From: Leucobacter weissii
Lineage (GTDB): Bacteria > Actinomycetota > Actinomycetes > Actinomycetales > Microbacteriaceae
Assembly (NCBI RefSeq): GCF_017565745.1
Contig: NZ_JAGDYM010000005.1
Location: 248,001 to 312,000, forward strand
DNA: 64,000 nt
Direction of reading: 5' to 3'
How positions within the stretch are numbered: the first letter of the stretch is position 1; each line of letters begins with the position of its first letter. Of the stretch, positions 57,639 through 64,000 are shown in pieces. The notes under the pieces are model-generated. The model searched no databases. It had not been told where the DNA came from and was given only the letters and a program-made list of their open reading frames with translations. Made by a program: the position numbers and the translations under genes.

Positions 57639-59270
57639 TCAGGACGCAGCCGGCACCGCGGCGAGGAAGGTCGGGTAGCCGGCCTCCTCCTCGCGCCTGC
57701 AGAAGTCCTGATAGACGCCGTGGCCGCCCATGTAGACGTTGATCTCCTCGGGTTTCCCCGGGATGTTGTCGCCGATGAACCAGGCACCGGCCTTCTTGCC
57801 CTCCTCATACATGACGGTCGCCTTCGCCGCGCGCTCGGTCTCCCTCCGCCACGCCTCGTCCGCCTCCGGGGTCGATTCGATCCGGTCGACGCCGTGCTCC
57901 CTCGCCCAGACCAGGAGACGCTGCAGCCATTGGGCCCCCAACTGGATCGGTACGACCAGGTTCGAATAGGGGGTCTGCACGCCGAGGGACATGAAGAAGT
58001 TCGGATAGCCGCTGATCGAGATGCCGAGGTTCGACCGGAGCCCCTCCTCGCTCCACTTCTCCGCGAGGGTGCGGCCGTCGCGTCCCACGATGTCGATGGC
58101 GGTGAGCGTGCCGGTCATCGCGTCGAATCCGGTCGCGAAGATCAGCACGTCGAGTTCGTACTCGGTGTCGCCGACGACGAGGCCCCGCTCCGTGACGGCT
58201 GTGATCGGGCTCGACTTGGTGTCCACCAGGTGCACGTTCTCGCGGTTGAACGTGGCGTAGTAGTCGTGGCCGGTGGGCACGCGCTTGCCGTTGAAGGAGT
58301 AGTTCTTCGGGCAGAGCAGCTCGGCGGTCCCGGGGTCCCGGACGATCTCGCGGATCTTGCCCCGGATGAACTCGGCGGCGAGCTCGCTCGCCTCGGGGTC
58401 CGTGGCGAGGTCGGTGAAGCACTCGTTGGCGAAGTGGAAGCCGCCCTCGTTCCACTTGCCGTTGAAGATCCGCTCTCGCTCCTCGGGGCTCACGTCCAGC
58501 GCGCTGTGCGTCGCCGGCTCCATCGCTACGCCGAAGGGGTGACGAGCCGCCTTCTCGAAGATCGCGTCGTAGTTCTCGCGCAGGTATCGCATCTGTTCAT
58601 CGGTGACGGCCTCGTTGGTCGTCTCGACGACATAGTTCGGCGTGCGCTGGAAGACGAAGAAGTCCTTCGCCTCGCGGCCCACCACGGGAACGATCTGGAT
58701 GCCGGAGGCGCCGAGCCCGATGATGCCGACGCGCTTGCCGGTGAAATCGACGCCCTCGCGCGGCCAGCGCGCCGCGTGATACGTCGCGCCCCGGAACGTC
58801 TCGATACCGGGGATCGCCGGGAGCACCGGCTGTGAGAGCACTCCCATGCCGCTGACGAGATAGCGCGCGGTCACCGTGCGGCCGTCACGGTAGGAGATCT
58901 CCCAGAGGTTCGCCTCCTCTCGGTAGACGGCGCGCTCGACAAAGGTGTTCAGCTCGATGTCGCGTCGCAGATCGAGACGGTCGGCGACGAATTCGAGGTA
59001 GGCCAGAACCTCCTCGCCGGACGGGTAGCGCTCCTTCCAGACCCACTCCTCGCGAACCTCCTTCGAGAAGGAGAACGAATAGTAGCTGTACTCGCTGTCG
59101 GTGCGCACGCCGGGGTAGCGGTTGATCCACCAGGTGCCGCCGATGCCGTCGGCGCCGTCCACGACGTGGGTGTTGAAGCCCGCCTCGCGCAGGTGGTGCA
59201 GGATCGCCAGGCCGGAGAAGCCGGCGCCGATGACCAGGGCGTCGTAGTCGGAGTGGGTGGGTGTTGACAT
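57639..59270 (-). CDS. Type I Baeyer-Villiger monooxygenase (cyclohexanone monooxygenase-like), 543 aa
   Basis: A flavin- and NADPH-dependent enzyme that inserts oxygen beside a ketone carbonyl, making an ester or lactone. The FAD loop is GAGFSG (15-20), the fingerprint 'FRGATYHAARW' (159-169) fits FxGxxxHxxxW exactly, and the NADPH loop is GLGASG (185-190). 'GGTWWINRYPGVRTD' is typical of the cyclohexanone branch. Length is normal. Flanked by an SDR downstream and an alpha/beta hydrolase upstream, it fits a cyclic-ketone pathway. The exact ketone is unknown. Confidence 0.9.
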   Translation of the reverse strand: MSTPTHSDYDALVIGAGFSGLAILHHLREAGFNTHVVDGADGIGGTWWINRYPGVRTDSEYSYYSFSFSKEVREEWVWKERYPSGEEVLAYLEFVADRLDLRRDIELNTFVERAVYREEANLWEISYRDGRTVTARYLVSGMGVLSQPVLPAIPGIETFRGATYHAARWPREGVDFTGKRVGIIGLGASGIQIVPVVGREAKDFFVFQRTPNYVVETTNEAVTDEQMRYLRENYDAIFEKAARHPFGVAMEPATHSALDVSPEERERIFNGKWNEGGFHFANECFTDLATDPEASELAAEFIRGKIREIVRDPGTAELLCPKNYSFNGKRVPTGHDYYATFNRENVHLVDTKSSPITAVTERGLVVGDTEYELDVLIFATGFDAMTGTLTAIDIVGRDGRTLAEKWSEEGLRSNLGISISGYPNFFMSLGVQTPYSNLVVPIQLGAQWLQRLLVWAREHGVDRIESTPEADEAWRRETERAAKATVMYEEGKKAGAWFIGDNIPGKPEEINVYMGGHGVYQDFCRREEEAGYPTFLAAVPAAS

Positions 59271-59310
59271 TGCGGATCTCTTTTCGTTCGGGTTCGGGTT
59301 GCGGCGGGTC

Positions 59311-60216
59311 TCAGCGCCCCGCTCGGTACCAGTCGGCGATGAGCCGGACTTCTTCATCGGCGCGCGGATGCCGTCCGGCGAGGAAGGGGAAGACGTGCTG
59401 CATGCCGTGGCCGACGGAGAGGGTGACGTCGACGCCGGCGGCGGTCGCCCGCTCATACAGCCGCACACTGTCCGCATAGAGCGACTCGGTATCGGCCGCC
59501 GCGATGTACAGCCTGGGGAAGCCGGTGAAATCGGCGTAGAGCGGGTTGGCGAGCGGATCGGTCGGAGAGGTCACCCCCTCGATATAGCGGTCGATGTTCG
59601 CCTGCAATCCCTCGCGGGCGATCAGGAAGTCGGTGGCGTCGTTGGTCTCGATGGTCGAACCGGAATTCTCCATGTCGAGCCATGGCGACAGGGTGATCAC
59701 CTGTGTCGGCAGCGGTTCGCCCAGTTCGCGCAGTTTCAACACGGTCGCGATCGCGAGGTTGCCGCCGGCGCTGTCGCCGACCAGGGTCACGTCGTCGACG
59801 GGATGGCCGGCCTCACGCAGCGCCCGTACGACGGCGACGCCGTCCTCGACGGCGGCGGGGAACTTGTGCTCCGGTGCGAGTCGGAAGTCCGCGACGAATG
59901 CCGTCGCGCCGGTGGCCCGGGCCAGATGTCCGGCGAGCTTGCGGTGGCTGCGCGACGAGCCGAGCGCGAAGCCGCCGCCGTGCAGCAGAACGAGCACCTG
60001 ATGCGGATCGCTCTCGAGCGGGGACACCAGAATGCCGGGCACGCCGCCGAACTCGGTTTCGCGATAGGTGACTCCTTCCGGCTCGGCCGTGACGCGCTGC
60101 CAATCGTCGAAGACGATGCGCAACAACTCGATCGACATGTCCGGATAGCGGCCCATCTCGACGGCCCACTCGGCGTAGACCTCTCCGAGACGGTCGTTGG
60201 GGCGTGGTACAGGCAT
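59311..60216 (-). CDS. Alpha/beta hydrolase, hormone-sensitive lipase family, 301 aa
   Basis: An esterase/lactonase of the HSL family: oxyanion motif HGGGF (79-83), nucleophile Ser149 in GDSAGG (147-152), and catalytic His in 'GMQHVFPF'. Beside the BVMO it should hydrolyse the ester or lactone product, as ChnC does in cyclohexanol degradation. AAGGAGAG precedes ATG 60216. It is first in the minus-strand operon hydrolase-BVMO-SDR. Confidence 0.88.
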   Translation of the reverse strand: MPVPRPNDRLGEVYAEWAVEMGRYPDMSIELLRIVFDDWQRVTAEPEGVTYRETEFGGVPGILVSPLESDPHQVLVLLHGGGFALGSSRSHRKLAGHLARATGATAFVADFRLAPEHKFPAAVEDGVAVVRALREAGHPVDDVTLVGDSAGGNLAIATVLKLRELGEPLPTQVITLSPWLDMENSGSTIETNDATDFLIAREGLQANIDRYIEGVTSPTDPLANPLYADFTGFPRLYIAAADTESLYADSVRLYERATAAGVDVTLSVGHGMQHVFPFLAGRHPRADEEVRLIADWYRAGR

Positions 60217-60634
60217 CTTTGCTCTCCTTCGAACTCCTGGTGATGTTCCGTTCGGCCCGGGGCCGACGTGCCCGCTGATGCGCGCCGGGGAGGTCGCTCG
60301 CGGCGAACGTGCGGAACCAGCTTCGACCCGGCGAAGGCGCCGAGGAGACGAGGGTCTCAAAATGCGACACCGCCGTCTCAGGATGATGCAGAGCGGTACG
60401 ACGGCCGCGGGCCGGTTCTAGCATCGCTGCTGAGACGGCTGAGGGTGTCCGCTTTCGGAGACGAGGACGGCTTCCCCCGGTCGCCTCGGCGCAGGAGAGC
60501 GCCGCTCCGCGAGATGCGGCGCGGTGCGACGGCGCACCGATCCCTGAATGCAGCGCACCGCGACGATGCGGGCGGGCGGCGCCCCAGACGGAGCCGACCG
60601 GGTTCGACGCGACTCGAAGAGAGAAGAGAAGAAG
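60217..60634. promoter_or_regulatory. 418-bp divergent regulatory region with a long stem structure
   Basis: It separates the hydrolase-BVMO-SDR operon (minus) from the binding-protein operon (plus). There is no operator of the region-A family. The main structure is 60366-60449: GACACC and GCCGTCTCAG (60366-60381) pair with CTGAGACGGC (60430-60439) and GGTGTC (60444-60449); inside, GATGC pairs with GCATC. About 21 pairs close an ~84-nt element. The rest shows no gene or clear promoter. AGAGAAGAGAAGAAG before 60635 is a purine-rich ribosome site. Confidence 0.6.
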
Positions 60635-61768
60635 ATGACTCCCAAGAAGGCCACGCAGTTCGCCGCGCTCGCCGCGGCGACGGGGCTCCTGCTCACCGGA
60701 TGCGCCGGCGACAGCGCACCCGGCGGCGGCTCCGTCATTCCGGACGGGCAGGAGCTGGGCATCGTCGGCGTCGAAGCCGACATCGCCGACATCACCGAGT
60801 ACTGCGGCGACGAGCCCGTGAAGGTCGCCTATGCGGACGGCGCCGGAAACAACGCCTGGCGTGCGATCACGCGAGCCATCTTCGAGGAGTGGGCCGCGAA
60901 GTGCGACAACATCACCGACGTCATCTACACCGACGCCCAGGGGGACACCCAGAAGGCGATCTCCGACATCAACTCGCTGGTCTCGCAAGGCGTCGACGTC
61001 ATCGTCAGCTTCGTCGACGGCGGGGAGGCGCTGCTCCCCACGGTGCGTCAGGCCACGCAGCAGGGGGTCAGCTTCGTTCCGCTGGTCGGCTCGCCCGGAG
61101 GCGAGCCCGGAGTCGACTACGTCGACTTCGTCTCGGAGGACATCGTCACCTATGGCGAAGGCCTCGCTCGCTGGACGCTGGAGCAGATGGGCGGCACCGG
61201 CAATCTCGTCATGCTCGGCGGTGGCGCGGGGAACTCCTACTCGCAGAACGTCTACGAAGGCGTCCTCCGCGCCCTGGAGGACTACCCGGACGTGACGCTG
61301 CTCAATGAGGACGGCTTCGTCGTGACCGACTGGGAGCCGGGCAAGATCCAGCAGGTGGTCGCCGGTCTCATCACCGCCCACGGCCAGATCGACGGCATCG
61401 TCTCAGATTACGGAGGGGGGTCGGTCGGCGGCATCCGCGCCTTCCTCGCCGCGGAGAAGGACATCCCCGTGTGGTCGGCGAACGACTCCAACGAGTTCGC
61501 CTGCCTCTGGGATGAGTACGGTTCCGAGGATTCGAAGTATCAGATCGCGACCATGTCGTCGCGCAACTGGGTGATCCGGGCCGCGCTCAACAAAGGTCTT
61601 GCCGCGCACAACGGGATCGTGAACACCGATCCCTCGACCTTCAACCTGGAGATCATCGAGGACTCGACCGATCCGGCCCTCCAGCCGACCTGCGAGCCGA
61701 GCCTCCCCGCCGACGCGATCCTCTCTTCGGGGCTGAGCGTCGAGAGCATGCAGGAACTGTTCAACTAA
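60635..61768 (+). CDS. Ribose-family ABC transporter substrate-binding lipoprotein, 377 aa
   Basis: A paralogue of the lipoprotein at 1190, of the same length. Lipobox 'LTGC' puts the lipidated residue at Cys23. The mature protein has the Peripla_BP_4 fold; shared stretches with the other copy include 'YCGDEPVKVAYADG' against 'LCGEEEITLAFPVG', and 'QKAISDINSLVSQGVDV'. Both have a Cys near the mature N-terminus. It begins after the structured region. An SDR and a matching ATPase follow on the same strand. The ligand is probably the cyclic compound handled by the divergent BVMO operon (inference). Confidence 0.85.
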   Translation: MTPKKATQFAALAAATGLLLTGCAGDSAPGGGSVIPDGQELGIVGVEADIADITEYCGDEPVKVAYADGAGNNAWRAITRAIFEEWAAKCDNITDVIYTDAQGDTQKAISDINSLVSQGVDVIVSFVDGGEALLPTVRQATQQGVSFVPLVGSPGGEPGVDYVDFVSEDIVTYGEGLARWTLEQMGGTGNLVMLGGGAGNSYSQNVYEGVLRALEDYPDVTLLNEDGFVVTDWEPGKIQQVVAGLITAHGQIDGIVSDYGGGSVGGIRAFLAAEKDIPVWSANDSNEFACLWDEYGSEDSKYQIATMSSRNWVIRAALNKGLAAHNGIVNTDPSTFNLEIIEDSTDPALQPTCEPSLPADAILSSGLSVESMQELFN

Positions 61769-61781
61769 GCAGAGTCGTTCT

Positions 61782-61829
61782 CCCCGGGAGGGTGCTCGGA
61801 CCGAATGGTGTGCCGAGCACCCTCCGGGG
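61782..61829 (+). terminator. Intra-operon hairpin between binding protein and SDR
   Basis: GAGGGTGCTCGG (61788-61799) pairs exactly with CCGAGCACCCTC (61813-61824), extended by CCCCG/CGGGG, around a 13-base loop. It starts 14 bp after the stop of the lipoprotein gene and has no T run. Such elements often reduce expression of downstream transporter genes or stabilise the receptor mRNA. Confidence 0.6.
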
Positions 61830-61859
61830 AACGGCACGGAGGCAAAGGAGCCGCAGCAC

Positions 61860-62582
61860 ATGAACCGATTGACCGACAAGATCGCGATCGTCACCGGGGC
61901 CGGCAGAGGCATCGGCCGGGCGATAGCCGAGGCGTTCGCCCGGGAGGGAGCCGTCGTCTACGCGACAGCGCGCTCGCAGCGACAGGAGTTCGAGCATCCC
62001 GGAGTCCGCTATCGCTCGCAGGACGTCTCCGGCGAGGCGGGCTGGAAGGCGCTGGTCGAAGAGGTCGTCGGCGAGCACGATCGTCTCGATGCGCTCGTGA
62101 ACAACGCCGGAATCATCGAGTACGACCCGATAGATCAGCTGAGCCTCGACGACTGGAACCGAGTCGTGGCGGTGAACCAGACCGGAACCTGGCTCGGCAT
62201 GCGGGAGGCGATCCCGCACATGATCGCGCGCGGCACCGGATCCATCGTCAACGTGTCGTCGATCTGGGGCAACGCGGCGGTCGGAGGGGCCCATGCCTAC
62301 CACGCCACGAAGGGAGCGGTGCGCAACATGTCGAAGAACGCCGCGATCACCTACGCGGCGTCCGGGGTCCGCGTCAACTCGCTGCACCCCGGCTTCATCT
62401 GGACGCCGCTCACGCAGCAGCAGGCCCCTGAGGTGAACGAGTTCGTGATCGGTCAGACCCCGATGGGACGCGCGGGTACGCCGGAGGAGATCGCTCATGG
62501 CGCGGTCTTCCTGGCGAGCGACGAGTCCAGCTTCATGACGGGAGCCGAACTCGTGATCGACGGCGGCTACCTGGCCCAGTGA
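61860..62582 (+). CDS. Short-chain dehydrogenase/reductase, 240 aa
   Basis: An SDR with cofactor loop 'TGAGRGIGRA', 'VNNAGI', catalytic Ser in 'VNVSSIWG', Tyr-x3-Lys in 'AYHATKGA' and C-terminal 'MTGAELVIDGGY'. It lies inside the transporter operon between the receptor and ATPase genes, an unusual place for an enzyme gene, so its substrate is probably the imported compound. It resembles the SDR at 56829 in the active-site region. The ribosome site is GGAGGCAAAGGAG, slightly far from ATG 61860. Confidence 0.9.
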   Translation: MNRLTDKIAIVTGAGRGIGRAIAEAFAREGAVVYATARSQRQEFEHPGVRYRSQDVSGEAGWKALVEEVVGEHDRLDALVNNAGIIEYDPIDQLSLDDWNRVVAVNQTGTWLGMREAIPHMIARGTGSIVNVSSIWGNAAVGGAHAYHATKGAVRNMSKNAAITYAASGVRVNSLHPGFIWTPLTQQQAPEVNEFVIGQTPMGRAGTPEEIAHGAVFLASDESSFMTGAELVIDGGYLAQ

Positions 62583-62601
62583 CGAGGAGAGTCCAGATCA
62601 C

Positions 62602-64000
62602 ATGACCGAGAACACGCGGTTGTCAGCTCCCGGAACGAGCGCCCCCACCGACACCGATGATCCAGCGGAGGAAGGCGCGGTCCTGCTCGATCTGCGCGGC
62701 ATCGAGCAGCGCTTCCCCGGCGTCCATGCCCTGAAGCATGTCGATCTCAGGGTCCGGGCAGGTGAGGTTCATGCGCTCGTCGGCGAGAACGGCGCGGGCA
62801 AGTCCACCCTGATGGCGGTGGCCTCCGGCGCCCTCGCGCCCGACGAGGGAACGGTGCACATCGGCGGGGCACCTCTCGAGAGCGCGGACCCCGAGGAGGC
62901 GCGCTCCCTGGGTCTCGGCATCGTGCGGCAGGATCCCGCACTGCTTCCCGACCTCACGGTGGCGGAGAACATGGTCATCGGCGTGGGCGTCGACCGCGTC
63001 GGCGGAATCGCTCGCGCATCCGAGTGGGTGCGCGAGCGCCTGGAGCCCTGGGGCATGGAGATCGATCCTGCGGCGCGCGTCTCCGACATCCCGCTCGAGC
63101 AGCGCTTCATCGTGGAGATTGCCAAGGCGCTCGCGCTGGAGCCGAAGGTGCTCATCCTCGATGAGCCGACCGAGCATCTGAGCTCCGAACTCGTCGAACG
63201 GTTCTTCGCCCGCGTGCGGGAGACGGTGGAGGCCGGAGCGGCCGTCGTCTACATCTCGCACCGCATTCCCGAGGTGAAGCGGATCTCCGCTCGACTCACG
63301 GTGCTGCGCGACGGCCAGGTCCGCGGCACGTTCGACGCTGACGACGTGACCGAGGAGAAGATCGTCGAACTCGTGATCGGCCGCGAGCTGGACGCGGTCT
63401 TCCCGGTGAAGGGCAGCCTCGCCGGCACGATCGGCGAACGGGACCGTCTCGTGGTCGAACGTCTCGGCTCCGGCGCCTTCCACGAGGTCTCGTTCGCGGT
63501 GAAGTCGGGCGAGATCGTGGGGCTCGCGGGTGTGCAGGGCAACGGTCAGACGGAGTTGATCCGAGCCCTGGCCGGTCTCGGCCCGTCCCACGGCGAGGTG
63601 ACCGTCGCTGGCCGTCCGGTGCGACGGGGCAGCAACGTGCAGGCGGCTCGGGCCGGGATCGCCTATATCCCCGCCGACCGCCATGGCGAGGGAGTCTTCC
63701 TTCCACTCTCTGTGGGGGCGAACATCGTCGCCCACACGCTCGGCGAGGTCTCCACCGCAGGGGTGGTGCGCGAATCGCTGATCGCCAGAACGGCGCGCGA
63801 GCAGATCGCGAGGCTCGGGATCAAGACCCCGTCCGCTCGGACGCCGATCCGGTCCCTCTCCGGCGGCAACCAGCAGAAGGCCGTGCTCGCCCGGACGCTG
63901 CTCGCGACACCCCGGGTGATCCTCGCCGAGGAACCCACCCAGGGCGTCGACGCCGGAGCCCGGGTGGAGATCTATCGGATCCTGCGGGAAGCGGCGGATC
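62602..64000 (+). CDS. Ribose-family ABC transporter ATPase, N-terminal 466 residues (partial)
   Basis: An RbsA-type double ATPase that runs off the window. NBD1 has Walker A GENGAGKST (61-69), but 'PLEQR' (164-168) replaces the signature and 'LDEPTEHL' follows (186-193), the same oddity as in the fusion at 2327. NBD2 has the degenerate 'GLAGVQGNGQ' Walker A and a canonical 'LSGGNQQKA', with Walker B 'LAEEPTQGVD' (Glu for the usual Asp). Whether a permease is fused to its C-terminus, as in the paralogue, cannot be seen. ATG 62602 is 19 bp after the SDR stop. Confidence 0.88.
   Translation, partial: MTENTRLSAPGTSAPTDTDDPAEEGAVLLDLRGIEQRFPGVHALKHVDLRVRAGEVHALVGENGAGKSTLMAVASGALAPDEGTVHIGGAPLESADPEEARSLGLGIVRQDPALLPDLTVAENMVIGVGVDRVGGIARASEWVRERLEPWGMEIDPAARVSDIPLEQRFIVEIAKALALEPKVLILDEPTEHLSSELVERFFARVRETVEAGAAVVYISHRIPEVKRISARLTVLRDGQVRGTFDADDVTEEKIVELVIGRELDAVFPVKGSLAGTIGERDRLVVERLGSGAFHEVSFAVKSGEIVGLAGVQGNGQTELIRALAGLGPSHGEVTVAGRPVRRGSNVQAARAGIAYIPADRHGEGVFLPLSVGANIVAHTLGEVSTAGVVRESLIARTAREQIARLGIKTPSARTPIRSLSGGNQQKAVLARTLLATPRVILAEEPTQGVDAGARVEIYRILREAAD

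Noticed and set aside
60268..61308. 346-codon plus frame over the receptor gene
   Set aside because: An arginine-rich shadow in a different frame from the lipoprotein, which has a lipobox and clear homology to the region-A receptor.

Overview
The window is high-GC, densely packed actinobacterial DNA. Hand counts on single 60-base lines gave about 63% GC in the left third and about 73% in the middle. Frequent GTG starts, 4-nt start/stop overlaps, TANNNT -10 boxes, a mycothiol-type glycosyltransferase (MshA family), a katG-furA pair, a CopD-CtaG fusion and BioQ-like boxes upstream of bioYMN all fit Actinobacteria. A member of the Microbacteriaceae is my best guess, but nothing in the window proves the family.

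Region A (1-24,750) is a catabolic cluster. Its parts are: two short-chain dehydrogenases (the first cut by the window edge); an ABC importer of the ribose family in which the ATPase and one permease are a single polypeptide; two adjacent acyl-CoA dehydrogenases; a thiolase; EtfB and EtfA; a four-histidine cytochrome b-like membrane protein; a two-subunit CoA-transferase; a TetR regulator; two metal-dependent cyclase/amidohydrolase-like enzymes; a three-gene biotin-dependent carboxylase (carrier, biotin carboxylase, PycB/OadA-type carboxyltransferase); an atypical crotonase; a fused enoyl-CoA hydratase/3-hydroxyacyl-CoA dehydrogenase; and two medium-chain dehydrogenases. Five AT-rich inverted repeats of one family lie before the main transcription units and between tetR and its divergent neighbour, so the set looks like one TetR regulon. 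The genes give a plausible route: uptake, oxidation, ring or C-N/C-C hydrolysis, CoA activation, carboxylation, beta-oxidation, and electron transfer to the membrane. The substrate cannot be read from sequence.

Region B (24,751-56,000) is higher-GC backbone. It starts with a scar in which a 29-codon remnant of a divergent TetR gene (bioQ-like) abuts the degraded 3' end of an HdeD-family gene. Then come a CHY zinc-finger gene with bioYMN, a GbsR/MarR regulator, an iron-siderophore importer with a divergent siderophore-interacting reductase, an SseB-like protein, an HdeD-like protein, katG-furA with a perfect inverted-repeat operator, a copper/zinc export operon (copZ-like, copA, CDF) with a CsoR-like box, an MFS transporter, an MshA-like glycosyltransferase, an amidase, a Zur-boxed znuACBB-zur zinc operon, a GDSL hydrolase, a secreted metzincin-like protease, the zinc-free ribosomal protein set rpmB-rpmG-rpsN, HU, and a CopD-CtaG fusion.

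Region C (56,000-64,000) is a second catabolic cluster. On the minus strand are an alpha/beta hydrolase, a type I Baeyer-Villiger monooxygenase, an SDR and a GntR regulator. On the plus strand are a binding lipoprotein, an SDR and a ribose-family ATPase that runs off the window. The alcohol dehydrogenase/BVMO/hydrolase trio is the classic logic for cyclic ketones (alcohol to ketone to lactone to hydroxy acid). Its importer is a close paralogue of the one in region A and shares an unusual degenerate first nucleotide-binding domain, which suggests that both clusters take up non-sugar, possibly alicyclic or terpenoid, compounds. No CRISPR array, tRNA, rRNA, integrase or intact insertion sequence was seen.
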